Origin: Terrabacter sp. Root85
Lineage (GTDB): Bacteria > Actinomycetota > Actinomycetes > Actinomycetales > Dermatophilaceae
Assembly (NCBI RefSeq): GCF_001429185.1
Contig: NZ_LMIW01000008.1
Location: forward strand, 670,056-734,055
Reading direction: 5' to 3'
DNA length: 64,000 nucleotides
The translations under genes and the position numbers were made by a program. The notes under the pieces are model-generated. The model did no database searches. It was not told the DNA's origin and saw nothing but the letters and a program-made list of their open reading frames with translations. Positions 18,238 through 26,504 of this stretch are shown in pieces. Position 1 is the first letter of the stretch. Each line of letters opens with the position of its first letter.

Positions 18238-18281
18238 CGGCATACGCGGCTCCCGCCCGGGCGAGCGGACGGTCCGCATGA
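17712..18281 (+). CDS. CofE-like gamma-glutamyl ligase domain, C-terminal part displaced by a frameshift
   Basis: This segment continues the CofE-like domain that begins in the frame of the asparagine synthetase. The matching frame is already meaningful from about 17685 (GIGLGSPFTMQLAIDEAGLPR) and runs through VRAIDGPTEYSV, GGTVVIDANDLGCNVLG and FADNPLGQGSQRTP, all strong family features. An isolated translation from the ATG at 17712 would lack the N-terminal half of the fold, so it is probably not a free-standing protein but the end of a fusion broken by a 1-base deletion, real or a sequencing error. The last 50 residues are a low-complexity tail of repeated S/T-P-A/D-T units encoded by tandem copies at about 18160-18225. 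It ends in an ATGA overlap with the PAP2 gene, which supports translation reaching this stop. Confidence 0.8.
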   Translation: MQLAIDEAGLPRVLLAAAAGAAGKLVGRRGLFYTVVGGDVRAIDGPTEYSVHPANLSAKLAPEDPDRVSATISAAIRAALPEGLADTFGGTVVIDANDLGCNVLGTDAAGDRTRMEQMFADNPLGQGSQRTPVALVLDDLRILDPSPPTSPDTSADTSPATSPATDPATDPTPLVTAYAAPARASGRSA

Positions 18282-18997
18282 CCACCGTCGTGACCTCCGA
18301 GCCGGCCTCGGCGAAGCGCCGGCGGCCGCGTCAGCGGGCCTGGGTCGTCTCGGGGATCGCGCTGCTCGTCGTCGGCCTCGCCGTCGGCTTCGCGGTGACG
18401 GCCGTCGGCGCCTCCCGCACCGGCGAGCTGGGGCTGGACGAGCTCCTCTCAGGGCACCGCGACCGTCTGCTGACCGCGGCCGCCCAGGTCGTCGACGTCG
18501 GCCTCGGCACGCGCGTCGCACCGGTCCTGCTGCTCGTGGGCTGCGGACTCGTCTGGACGAGAGACCGGTTCGCCGCCGTGACCATCGGGGTCCTGACGGT
18601 CGTCGGCTGGCTGTCCGTCGAGATCGGCAAGGTCCTCGTCCACCGGCCCCGGCCCCCGGCCGCCGCCGTCCACGCCCTCGTCGCGGAGACCGCCGCCGAC
18701 AGCTACCCGAGCGGACACACCGCGTTCGCCGCAGCGACGGTCTTCGCGGTCGTGGCGGCACTGGTCCTGACCGGTCGCCCCACCCGGGTCGCCTTTGTCG
18801 TCGGCCTGCCCATCGTGGCCGTCGTCGCCCTCTCGCGGCTCTACCTCGGGGTCCACTACCTCACCGACGTGGTCGCCTCGGTCGTCTTCGCCGGCGCATC
18901 CGTCCTCGTGGTGACGGCTCTCGCCGCGCCCGCACTGCCGTGGCTGCGGACACGGCTGAGTCCTCGCGCCGGCGAGTCGGAAGGGAGGGATGCATGA
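18278..18997 (+). CDS. PAP2-family membrane phosphatase
   Basis: The 239-residue protein has about six membrane helices and all three PAP2 motifs: K-x6-RP (KVLVHRPRP), PSGH (SYPSGHTAFAAAT) and SR-x5-H-x3-D (SRLYLGVHYLTD). Enzymes of this family remove phosphate from lipid pyrophosphates such as undecaprenyl pyrophosphate, or from phosphatidate, on the outer face of the membrane. It overlaps the preceding ligase-domain frame by ATGA and the following deacetylase by ATGA, so it is the second gene of a translationally coupled operon. In this company (amidotransferase, ligase, polysaccharide deacetylase) a role in recycling or tailoring a lipid-linked envelope precursor is plausible but inferred. 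Confidence 0.9.
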   Translation: MTTVVTSEPASAKRRRPRQRAWVVSGIALLVVGLAVGFAVTAVGASRTGELGLDELLSGHRDRLLTAAAQVVDVGLGTRVAPVLLLVGCGLVWTRDRFAAVTIGVLTVVGWLSVEIGKVLVHRPRPPAAAVHALVAETAADSYPSGHTAFAAATVFAVVAALVLTGRPTRVAFVVGLPIVAVVALSRLYLGVHYLTDVVASVVFAGASVLVVTALAAPALPWLRTRLSPRAGESEGRDA

Positions 18998-19881
18998 CTC
19001 CACAGGAGCCGGCCGCCGACCGGCCCGACGTGGTGCCTGCCTCCCGCCGTGGCACGTCTCGGAGAGCCGTGCTCGCCGCGGCCGCAGGCGCTCTGGGGAC
19101 GGCCGGTGTCGCCGCGTGCTCGCCGGCCCCGGAGACCCCGCCGCCCGCGGCGCAGGGAACGCTCCGGGCGACCCACGCACCCACGCCGACCTCCGGCGTC
19201 CCCGGCTCGGCACCTCCGGTGGCGACCGGGTCATCGCCGGCTCGCACCACGTCGACCGAGGCCGACACGGTCCTCGGGTCCGTCGGCCCCGACATCCGGT
19301 CGGGCTCGTCCGGCCGGCACGAGGTCGCCCTGACCTTCCACGGCGCCGGACCTGCCTCCCTGACGGCGACCGTCCTCGACATCGCCCGCGCCCACGGAGC
19401 CCGGGTCACCGTGTTCGCCGTGGGCCAGTGGCTCCATGCCAACCCGGCGCTGGGCCGCGCGGTGCTCGCGGGAGGCCACGACCTGGGCAACCACACGTGG
19501 AGCCACCGACCCATGCGCAGGCTCACCGCCGCCGAGGCCGATGCCGAGGTGAGCCGAGGGGCGGCCGAGGTGGCTCTCGTGCGCGGCTCGGCCGGGCTGC
19601 TCTTCCGGCCGTCGGGGACTCCGACGAGCACCGCCGTGATCCGGGCGGCCGCCCGCGCCTCCGGCTACGCCCGCTGCATCTCCTACGACGTCGACCCCCA
19701 GGACTACCTCGACCCCGGGACGACCGCCGTGCGCGAGCGCACGCTCGCCGACGTCCGGGCCGGGAGCATCGTCAGCCTCCACCTCGGTCACGCCGGCACC
19801 GTGGCCGCACTGCCCGGCATCCTCGCGGGGCTGCGTGCCCGTGGCCTCCGGGCGGTCACGGTCAACGAGCTCCTGGCGTGA
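18994..19881 (+). CDS. Exported NodB-like polysaccharide deacetylase (atypical motif 1), probable lipoprotein
   Basis: The 295-residue protein starts with a twin-arginine type signal (SRRAVLAAAAGALG) ending in a lipobox-like GVAAC at about residue 38, so it is likely Tat-exported and lipid-anchored. A Pro/Thr-rich linker leads to a NodB fold (about 108-290). Motif 2 is intact (His167-T-W-S-His171, the metal pair). Motif 1, usually T-F-D-D-G, reads TFHGAG with His116 where the first Asp is expected, so the catalytic base and metal Asp are changed. It may be an altered hydrolase or a binding protein. A later Arg-Pro-Ser-Gly (FRPSG) matches motif 3 (R-x-P-x-G region). GGAAGGGAGGG precedes ATG 18994, which overlaps the PAP2 stop; the start was chosen on that basis. 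Confidence 0.82.
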   Translation: MTPQEPAADRPDVVPASRRGTSRRAVLAAAAGALGTAGVAACSPAPETPPPAAQGTLRATHAPTPTSGVPGSAPPVATGSSPARTTSTEADTVLGSVGPDIRSGSSGRHEVALTFHGAGPASLTATVLDIARAHGARVTVFAVGQWLHANPALGRAVLAGGHDLGNHTWSHRPMRRLTAAEADAEVSRGAAEVALVRGSAGLLFRPSGTPTSTAVIRAAARASGYARCISYDVDPQDYLDPGTTAVRERTLADVRAGSIVSLHLGHAGTVAALPGILAGLRARGLRAVTVNELLA

Positions 19882-21197
19882 GCGCGTCCCGCGCTCGTGT
19901 CGCCGTGGGACCGCTTCGCGGCGTCGTGGTCCTGCTGGCCCTCACGGTCACGACGAGCGCGCTGCTGGCCGACTGCTCGACGTCCCGGACCGCCCCGGCC
20001 GGTGCGCCGAGTTCGTCGTCGCGGGTCGTCGCCGCCCTCGGACCGGGCCCGACGGCCCCTGCGCCGACCTCCTCGGGGTCACCCTCGGTGCGTCCGTCGG
20101 GGACCACGCCGCGGGACGCCGGGACGATGCAGCCGTATGCGTTCACCGGCGCGGGGAGCCTCGCCGGAGAGGCCCGTCGGGCGCGTCCGCTCGTCTACGT
20201 GCCCGAGCAGCTCGCCGGGACGGTGCAGGTCATCGACCCGAGGACGTATGCCGTCATCGCCACCCGACGCGTGCCGCGTTCGCCCGAGCACGTCGTGCCG
20301 TCCGCGGACCTGCGTCGCCTCTGGGTCAACAGCGACGCGGGCAACGCCCTGACGCCCATCGACCCGCGCACCGGTGCCGTCGGCACCCCCGTCCCGGTGC
20401 GCGACCCCTACAACCTCTACTTCACCCCCGACGGGAGGAGCGCGCTCGTCATGGCCGAGCGGCTCCGTCGGGTGGACGTCCGTGACGCTCGCACCATGGC
20501 CCTGCGGCGTTCCCTGCCGGTGCCGTGCGCTGGGCTCAACCACGCCGACTTCACGGCCGACCTGACGAGGATGCTCGTCAGCTGCGAGTTCAGCGGTGAC
20601 CTCGCCGAGCTCGACGCGTCCGCCACCCGGGTCGTCCGGATCGTCGACCTGAACCACGTCCGGACCCCGGGAGCGACCCGCCCGGCCGATGCCCGGTCGA
20701 TGGGCGGTCCCGCGGCCATGCTCGCGTCGGGCGCGACGTCGATGCCCCAGGACGTGCGTCTCTCTCCGGACGGCCGGTCCTTCCTCGTCGCCGACATGCT
20801 GCGCAACGGCATCTGGGTCCTCGACGCGACGACCTTCCACGTGACGCGGTTCGTCAGGACGGGCCTGGGCGCGCACGGCATCTATCCCGCCCGGGACGCG
20901 CGACGCGTCTTCGTGAGCAACCGGGGTGAGGGGAGCGTCAGCGTCCTCGACGGCGGCACCCTGCGCCGGCTCGCGACGTGGCGGATCCCCGGCGGGGGAT
21001 CCCCCGACATGGGAGGGGTGACGGCCGACGGGAGCGAGCTGTGGTTCTCCGGTCGCTACGACTCCTGCGTCTACGTCCTCGACACCGTGACGGGCCGTGT
21101 CACCCACCGCATCCGGGTGCGACCGGGGCCGCACGGCCTGCTCGTCTGGCCGCAACCGGGCCGCTTCTCGCTGGGTCACACGGGCAACATGAGATGA
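19878..21197 (+). CDS. Exported YVTN-type beta-propeller protein
   Basis: The 439-residue protein starts at GTG 19878, which overlaps the deacetylase stop (GTGA). It has a signal peptide (GVVVLLALTVTTSALLADC, about 14-32, possibly a weak lipobox), a Ser/Pro/Thr-rich linker to about residue 95, and then about seven repeats of the YVTN/YncE kind (PLVYVPEQLAGTVQVIDPRT, RRVFVSNRGEGSVSVLDGGT, SCVYVLDTVTGRVTHRI). These propellers bind partners or ligands in the periplasm or at the surface and are rarely enzymes. As the last gene of the operon it could be a scaffold or sensor for the envelope-modifying enzymes encoded before it. A strong hairpin follows at 21368. Confidence 0.83.
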   Translation: MSASRARVAVGPLRGVVVLLALTVTTSALLADCSTSRTAPAGAPSSSSRVVAALGPGPTAPAPTSSGSPSVRPSGTTPRDAGTMQPYAFTGAGSLAGEARRARPLVYVPEQLAGTVQVIDPRTYAVIATRRVPRSPEHVVPSADLRRLWVNSDAGNALTPIDPRTGAVGTPVPVRDPYNLYFTPDGRSALVMAERLRRVDVRDARTMALRRSLPVPCAGLNHADFTADLTRMLVSCEFSGDLAELDASATRVVRIVDLNHVRTPGATRPADARSMGGPAAMLASGATSMPQDVRLSPDGRSFLVADMLRNGIWVLDATTFHVTRFVRTGLGAHGIYPARDARRVFVSNRGEGSVSVLDGGTLRRLATWRIPGGGSPDMGGVTADGSELWFSGRYDSCVYVLDTVTGRVTHRIRVRPGPHGLLVWPQPGRFSLGHTGNMR

Positions 21198-21367
21198 CCT
21201 CGTGGCCCGACGTCGCGCGGTCCGGAGATCCGCTGAAAAACCGTGTCATGAAAACGCAGGCCGATCGTCTACAGGGGGAAGGGACGCCCCCGGGCGTCCT
21301 GGCAACAGCCTCGGGTGTTCGTGGAGGGGTACCCCAGGCTGGCCCGTCGGGGACGGGCAGCACCGAA

Positions 21368-21403
21368 CAGAGCCCCCGCTCGCCCACCTGAGCGGGGGCT
21401 CTG
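21368..21403 (+). terminator. Strong bidirectional terminator hairpin
   Basis: CAGAGCCCCCGCTC and GAGCGGGGGCTCTG form a perfect 14-base stem around an 8-base loop. It lies 170 bases after the propeller stop and 62 bases beyond the stop of the converging gene, so it can end transcription from both sides. The gap also holds three copies of a 9-mer close to CGACTCGAG at 21444-21470. Confidence 0.88.
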
Positions 21404-21465
21404 TGCTGCGCCCGGCCCTCGGGTCCACCTGCGGCGCGGTCGGCGACTCGAGCGACTCGAGCGAC

Positions 21466-22080
21466 TCAGCTTCGCACCGTCGGGTCCCAGCGCCACGTCT
21501 CGAGACGGGGCCGGTCCGCGAGGGCGCCGCGACCGCAGCACCACAGCAGGACCTCCGTCGGGTCCCCGTCAGGTGCCTGCGGGAAGAGTCGCGCCAGCGC
21601 GCCGGCCGTGAGCTCCTGGGGCGGCACCCAGTCGAGCCCCAGCCCGCGGGTGACGTCGTGGGTGTGCACGAGCACCTCGACGACGCCCATGGCCGCGAAG
21701 CCCTCCGCGTCCGCGACGCCGGCCGGGTGCCAGGCCCGCAGCCCGGCCGGCGCGGCCCGGCAGGCCAGGTGGAGCAGCTCCGCGCACGTGACGACCGAGG
21801 CGACGAGACGTTCGGGCGTCGCGGCGTCCTCGACCACGAGCTCCATCGGCAGGTAGGCCGCGTCCGGCTGCGCGACGACCTGGCCGGCATACGAGAAGAG
21901 CACGTCGGCCACGTGCGCCGCGGTGCGCCGGCACGACCACTCGAGGTCACCGGCCGGCATACTCCACTTGCGGTCGACGGCGGCGTCGAGGACGCGGCGG
22001 CACTCCGCCGCCACGGAGGGGATGAGATCGGTGATCGGGCGCGGATCGGTGAGAACCCCGGGACTCGTCGCTGTGGTCAT
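21466..22080 (-). CDS. Maleylpyruvate isomerase/DinB-like mycothiol-dependent family protein
   Basis: The 204-residue protein has the four-helix MDMPI_N/DinB layout: an early helix, WSCRRTAAHVADVLFSYAGQ (about 48-67) with the first metal histidine, and HTHDVTRGLGLDW (about 140-152) with further histidines. Actinobacterial members of this superfamily use mycothiol or bind a metal for thiol-dependent detoxification, but the substrate of this one is unknown. ATG 22080 was chosen because earlier in-frame starts only add a poor, arginine-rich stretch; its ribosome site is weak. It follows the flavin-binding protein gene on the same strand with a 52-base gap and ends before the shared terminator. 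Confidence 0.72.
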   Translation of the reverse strand: MTTATSPGVLTDPRPITDLIPSVAAECRRVLDAAVDRKWSMPAGDLEWSCRRTAAHVADVLFSYAGQVVAQPDAAYLPMELVVEDAATPERLVASVVTCAELLHLACRAAPAGLRAWHPAGVADAEGFAAMGVVEVLVHTHDVTRGLGLDWVPPQELTAGALARLFPQAPDGDPTEVLLWCCGRGALADRPRLETWRWDPTVRS

Positions 22081-22132
22081 GACCCGACCGTGCCACCAGA
22101 TCCGGACGGTCCCCGACCGGGAAGGCACGGAC

Positions 22133-22630
22133 TCAGGCGCGTTGCCGGCGCTCGCGCTCCAGGACCAGCTCCTCGACGGCGCTCGGCAGCGTCGTCTCGA
22201 AGTCGATGAGCTTCGCCCACGTCGGGGTCACGACGATCCGGACCATCCCGTCGTAGAGCGAGCGGACCTCCGCCTCCCACCCGACCCGCTGCTCGGGCGT
22301 CATCGTGTACGTGCCGTTCATCTGGAGATACTCCTCCGGGATGCCGTCGACGACATCGAGCTCGGCCGTGCCGCGGACGAGCAGCATCGTCGGCGGGTGC
22401 ACCTCGGTGTCGATGGTGAGCGCGACCACGGGGTCGCGACGCAGGGCAGGCAGCTTCGGGGCGTTCTGCGTGGTGCACATGACCAGCTGGGTCCCGTTCC
22501 AGGTGAAGGCGATCGGGATGCCGCGCGGTGTGCCGTCCGTGGCGACGTAGGCCAGGCGGGCCACATCGCGCGTAAGCATCTGCTGGCTCCCGGGCCGGTT
22601 CAGGACCTCGGTGATCTCGTTCGGTTGCAC
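22133..22630 (-). CDS. Pyridoxamine 5'-phosphate oxidase-family flavin or F420 binding protein
   Basis: The 165-residue protein has a split-barrel fold signature: RLAYVATDGTPRGIPIAFTWNGTQLVMCT near the N-terminus, and the strand pattern VVALTIDTEVHPPTMLLVRGTAEL in the middle. Members bind FMN, F420 or haem and reduce small molecules or act in oxidative stress. The C-terminal part (EQRVGWEAEVRSLYDGMVRIVVTPTWAKLIDFETTLP) fits the actinobacterial group of the family. The substrate cannot be read from sequence. It precedes the DinB-like gene on the same strand. Upstream is a 106-base gap to the second desaturase, also on this strand, so all three may be one unit. Confidence 0.82.
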   Translation of the reverse strand: MQPNEITEVLNRPGSQQMLTRDVARLAYVATDGTPRGIPIAFTWNGTQLVMCTTQNAPKLPALRRDPVVALTIDTEVHPPTMLLVRGTAELDVVDGIPEEYLQMNGTYTMTPEQRVGWEAEVRSLYDGMVRIVVTPTWAKLIDFETTLPSAVEELVLERERRQRA

Positions 22631-22736
22631 GGTCGACCTCCGTGTTCAGGTGGGCCTCCGGGGTGGCTGCCCTGAACGGGTGGGACGGAGCCGGCCCGCG
22701 GGTCTCGACATCGGACCGCTGGCGAGACCGTGACCG

Positions 22737-23816
22737 TCAGGTGGCATCCGTCACGGTCACCGCGCGTCGGCTCGCGACGAGCGGGCACAGGAAGGGGTCG
22801 TTGTCCTTGAGGCCGACGGCATTGAAGTGGCTGATGACGCTTCCGTATGCCGTCCAGAGCGTCGTCTGCGTGTAGCGCACTCCCTCGGCCGCGCAGTAGG
22901 CGACGACGAGCGGCTGCACCCGCCGCAGGTGGGGCCGCGCCATCGACGGGAAGAGGTGGTGCTCGGTCTGGTGGTTCAGCCCACCGAGGAGCACGGACAT
23001 CCACCGGCCGCCACTGATGTTGCGGCTCATGAGGACCTGGCGGTTGAGGAAGTCGAGCTTGAGCCCCGGCGCGACGAGGGGCATGCCGATGTGGTTCGGG
23101 GCGAAGGAGAGGCCCATGTAGAGGCCGAACAGCGCGAGCTGGACGGCGAGGACGGCGACGACCTTGGCCGGCGACATGACGAGGAGCAGGAGCACCGGCA
23201 GCCCCGCGAGGCGGGTCGTCAGGAAGGCCAGCTCGACCCACCGGCGCTCGACCCGACGACGGCCGGCGACCCGGTGGATGCCCTCCCAGTGCAGCGACAG
23301 TCCTTCGAGCAGCAGCAGCGGGAAGAAGTACCAGCCCTGGTGGGCCACGAGCCAGCGCACCAGTGGTCGATGGGAGCGGCGGGCCTGCTCGGGGGTGAAG
23401 GCGAGCACCCCCGGCGCGATGTCGGGGTCGTAGCCGACCTTGTTGGGGTTGCCGTGGTGACGGGTGTGCTTGCTCTGCCACCAGCCGTAGCTGATGCCGA
23501 CGAGCAGGTTGGCCACGACGAGACTCACCCAGTCGTTGAGGCGTCCGGAACGGAACATCTGGCGGTGCGCGGCGTCGTGGCCGAGGAAGGCGATCTGGGT
23601 CATCAGCACCGCGAGGACCGCAGCGGGCGCGAGCTGCCACCAGCTGTCACCGATGCACACGACGATAAGCACCCACCCCGCCATCGCCACGACGGCGCCG
23701 ACGAGTCTGGTCCAGTAGTAGGCGTACCGCCGACGCATCAGCCCGAGGTCATGCACCTGGCGGGTGAGCGCCGTGAACGTGCTCCCGGTGGTCTGGTCAT
23801 GGTGGGTGCTGGTCAC
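22737..23816 (-). CDS. Second membrane fatty acid desaturase
   Basis: The 359-residue protein has the three histidine clusters of acyl-lipid desaturases: His80-D-A-A-His84, His117-T-R-His120-His121, and QTEHH in HQTEHHLFPSM near residue 300, plus four membrane segments around 38-75 and 180-250. The QxxHH form is shared with front-end (Delta-5/Delta-6 type) and linoleoyl-CoA-type desaturases. GTG 23816 is preferred because AAGGAG lies about ten bases upstream; the longer frame begins in a region without such a site. It is only distantly related to the desaturase at 10.3 kb and lacks a neighbouring reductase, so it presumably shares electron donors. It diverges from the SulP transporter gene. 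Confidence 0.87.
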   Translation of the reverse strand: MTSTHHDQTTGSTFTALTRQVHDLGLMRRRYAYYWTRLVGAVVAMAGWVLIVVCIGDSWWQLAPAAVLAVLMTQIAFLGHDAAHRQMFRSGRLNDWVSLVVANLLVGISYGWWQSKHTRHHGNPNKVGYDPDIAPGVLAFTPEQARRSHRPLVRWLVAHQGWYFFPLLLLEGLSLHWEGIHRVAGRRRVERRWVELAFLTTRLAGLPVLLLLVMSPAKVVAVLAVQLALFGLYMGLSFAPNHIGMPLVAPGLKLDFLNRQVLMSRNISGGRWMSVLLGGLNHQTEHHLFPSMARPHLRRVQPLVVAYCAAEGVRYTQTTLWTAYGSVISHFNAVGLKDNDPFLCPLVASRRAVTVTDAT

Positions 23817-24237
23817 GGCGATCGATCTCCTTGGGCCACGGTGTTTCCCGTGTCTCCGGGCGTTCGCGAGAACGGCACGGGGGTGCACGGGCATGTGAGG
23901 AGTGACCGGCGCGGAGACGGCGGTGCCGGACGATGCGCGACGTCACGTTCACGGGAGGGACGCGACCGGGGTCCAGGGACTCGCCTACCAGCCCGAGTGT
24001 ACGCGTCCGGAGCGGCCGGCCTCGCGGTCGACCACCCTGTCGCTCGTCATGTCGAGTGACGCCACGACCTCACACGGGGCGGATGAGCCGGAGCCGGTGG
24101 GCCCGGGGCTGTGAACGCGTACGCGGCTCGCGACGCTCACCCCGAGGAGGTGGTGTCCCGGGAGAGTCCCTTCGGTACAACGGAACGAGCGCTGGGGACA
24201 GCGTCCCGTGAGACGTGCTTGAGCGAGAGGGTGGCGG
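23817..24237. other. Intergenic region between divergent desaturase and SulP genes
   Basis: This 421-base gap holds the promoters of two divergent genes. Short open frames exist (for example 23902-24114) but have no convincing ribosome site, domain or codon bias different from shadow frames. No repeat, tRNA or clear riboswitch was found. Confidence 0.5.
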
Positions 24238-25935
24238 ATGGCGAGGACGCTGGTGCCGGGGCTGACCCGGGAGAACGTCGGGTCCGAGGCGCTCGCCGGG
24301 GTGACCCTCCTCGCGATCGCGGTGCCACTCAACATCGGCTACGCCCAGATCGCCGGGTTGCCTCCGACGGCAGGGCTCTACGCGCTCGTGCTTCCGGCGG
24401 TCCTCTATGCGCTGACGGTGTCCTCCCGGCAGCTCGTGGCCTCGCCCGATGCCGCCGCAGCAGCGCTCGTCGCCTCGTCCATCGGCGGTCTGGCTGCGGC
24501 GGGGAGCCAGTCCTACGCGTCGCTCGCCCTGGCCCAGGCGATCATCAGCGGCCTCCTCTTCGTCGCGTTCGGACTCCTGAAGCTGGGCTTCATCGCCAAC
24601 TTCCTCTCCAAACCGATCCTCATCGGCTTCGTCGGCGGCCTCGCCCTCGACATCCTCGTCAGCCAGGTCGCGAAGATGCTCGGGGTCAAGATCGACAGCG
24701 GTGGGGAGTTCGTCGAGAAGGTCGGCGACCTCGTGACCGGGCTGGCGAAGCTCAGCGTGGTGTCGGTCCTGCTCTCGGCGGTCGCTGTCGCCGTCCTCAT
24801 CGGTGGTCGACGCCTCGCCCGGACGGCGCCGTGGGCCCTCATCGTCCTCGTCGTCGCGACGGTGGTCACGGTGCTGGCTCACCTCGACGAGCACGGTGTC
24901 TCGGTGCTGGGAGAGGTGCCGGCGGGACCACCCACCTTGACGTGGCCCGAGCTCGATCTCGGCCAGTGGTTCGCGGTCGTGCCGTCGGCCATCGCCCTGA
25001 CGCTCGTGACGACGGCGGAGGGGCTCCTCGTGTCACGCAGCTACAGCGAGCGGCGGGGCTACCCGATCGACGCGAACCGCGAGCTCGTCGCGTTCGGCGT
25101 CGGCAACGTCTCGGCCGGACTCACGGGCGGCTTCGCCGTGGGGTCGTCGACCTCGCGCACGGCCTTCATGGACTCGGCGGGGTCGCGGACCCAGCTGCCG
25201 AGCATCGTGGCCGCGGTCTTGACGCTGCTGCTCCTGCTCTTCGGCACCGGGCTGCTCGCCGACATCCCGTCCCCGGCCATCGGGGCCATCGTCGCCGTGG
25301 CCGTCGTGCCCCTCCTCGGGATCGGCGAGCTGCGCAGCCTCTGGACGAAGGACCGGTTCGAGTTCGGGGTGGCGGCTGCCTGCTTCCTCGGAGCCCTCCT
25401 CCTCGGCCCGATCCCCGGAATCCTCATCGCCTTCGTGCTCGCGCTCGTGAACCTCACCCGACGCGCGGCCAACCCGGCAGTGGAGGTGCTCGGCACCACG
25501 GGCGACCCGGATCAAGCCCTTCCCGTCCTCGGCGACGCCACGGAGAGCGAGCCCGGAGTCATCGTGCTGCGCTTCTCCGCCCCGATCTTCTTCGCGAACG
25601 TCGGCCTTCTGCGCGACCGCGTGCATGCCGTCGTGGAAGAGGCGGAGTCCGCGGGCTCGGGGGCGTCGAGACCCTCCGGGGAGGTGTCGGGTGCGGAGCC
25701 GTCACCGGTCGTGCGCCACGTGGTGCTCGACATGGAGGGCGTCACCGACATCGACGTCACCGGGGCCGAGGGGCTCGAGCAGCTGAAGTCGTGGCTCGAG
25801 GGTCGAGGCACGCGCGTGCACTACAGCCGGCTCCGCCCGGCCGTGGCCGACCGGCTGCACCACTTCGGCCTCGACGAGGGGACGTCGGCGTTCGGCACCA
25901 ACCGTGCAGCGCTCGAGGCACTCAGGCCGCGATGA
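24238..25935 (+). CDS. SulP-family anion transporter with C-terminal STAS domain
   Basis: The 565-residue protein has the SulP membrane core (about residues 12-415) with the N-terminal GVTLLAIAVPLNIGYAQIAGLPPTAGLYA element that is diagnostic for the family, and about 12-14 membrane segments. A STAS domain follows (about 435-560; VVLDMEGVTDIDVTGAEGLEQLKSWL). SulP proteins exchange or co-transport anions such as sulfate, bicarbonate or dicarboxylates; which one applies here cannot be told. A STAS insertion of about 20 residues (ESAGSGASRPSGEVSGAEPSP) makes the domain a little longer than usual. The gene stands alone, reading away from the desaturase and toward the DUF7144 gene, whose stop is 34 bases past its own. 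Confidence 0.9.
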   Translation: MARTLVPGLTRENVGSEALAGVTLLAIAVPLNIGYAQIAGLPPTAGLYALVLPAVLYALTVSSRQLVASPDAAAAALVASSIGGLAAAGSQSYASLALAQAIISGLLFVAFGLLKLGFIANFLSKPILIGFVGGLALDILVSQVAKMLGVKIDSGGEFVEKVGDLVTGLAKLSVVSVLLSAVAVAVLIGGRRLARTAPWALIVLVVATVVTVLAHLDEHGVSVLGEVPAGPPTLTWPELDLGQWFAVVPSAIALTLVTTAEGLLVSRSYSERRGYPIDANRELVAFGVGNVSAGLTGGFAVGSSTSRTAFMDSAGSRTQLPSIVAAVLTLLLLLFGTGLLADIPSPAIGAIVAVAVVPLLGIGELRSLWTKDRFEFGVAAACFLGALLLGPIPGILIAFVLALVNLTRRAANPAVEVLGTTGDPDQALPVLGDATESEPGVIVLRFSAPIFFANVGLLRDRVHAVVEEAESAGSGASRPSGEVSGAEPSPVVRHVVLDMEGVTDIDVTGAEGLEQLKSWLEGRGTRVHYSRLRPAVADRLHHFGLDEGTSAFGTNRAALEALRPR

Positions 25936-25969
25936 CCGATCGACGTGTGCCCGAGGGGCGCGGCCGACG

Positions 25970-26389
25970 TCAGTAGGTGACGTCGTCGGCGAAACCGGCG
26001 GTGCAGAGCGCCCAGAGGACGATGGCGTTGAGGGCCAGCAGCACGATGGACCAGAACGGGTAGAGCGGTATTGAGGCGAAGTTGAGCACCATGGCGAGGG
26101 ACACGGGGACCAGGCCGAGGATCCGGCCGATGGGGCGCTCTGCGAGGATGAGTCCGCCCACGACGACCAGGACGATGCCCCAGACGAGGTGGATCCAACC
26201 CCATGCCGTCGTGTCGAAGGCGAAGATGTACTTGGGTGTGCTGACGTAGAGCGTGTTGTCGAAGAGTGCCGACAGGCCCCGGAGGAACTCCAGGATGCCG
26301 GAGATGAGCAGCACCGTTCCGGCGAAGAGCACGGTGCCGTACCTCCAGCCGTGCGGGTGGGTCGGAGCGGTGATGGGCGAGGTGGTCAT
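25970..26389 (-). CDS. DUF7144-type small membrane protein
   Basis: The 139-residue protein has four membrane helices: YGTVLFAGTVLLISGILEFL, the WGWIHLVWGIVLVVVGGLIL segment, IGRILGLVPVSLAMVLNFASI and SIVLLALNAIVLWALCT. The motif F-D-T-T-A-W-G-W-I-H between helices one and two is characteristic of an actinobacterial family of unknown function. ATG 26389 is supported by GGGAGG just upstream. It lies downstream of the LuxR regulator and its small neighbour on the same strand, so it could belong to the same regulon. Such proteins often sit near stress-linked small genes, which is context and not proof of function. Confidence 0.78.
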   Translation of the reverse strand: MTTSPITAPTHPHGWRYGTVLFAGTVLLISGILEFLRGLSALFDNTLYVSTPKYIFAFDTTAWGWIHLVWGIVLVVVGGLILAERPIGRILGLVPVSLAMVLNFASIPLYPFWSIVLLALNAIVLWALCTAGFADDVTY

Positions 26390-26504
26390 GCGTCCTCCCG
26401 TGCTAGGCGATGCCTCATCGTCGGTCGGGCGGGTGTCCACCGTCGTCACCCGGTCGGCATGAGATCGCCAGGTCGGCGAGGGGCTGCGCGGAACGGGACG
26501 TTCG

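Noticed and set aside
23902-24114. A short open frame of 70 codons between the desaturase and SulP genes
   Set aside because: No ribosome site, no conserved pattern and no hydrophobic or domain signal was found, so it is not reported as a gene.
24130-24236. A glycine-riboswitch-like GGGAGAGTCC upstream of SulP
   Set aside because: The rest of the aptamer, including the tandem structure and conserved joining segments, could not be matched.
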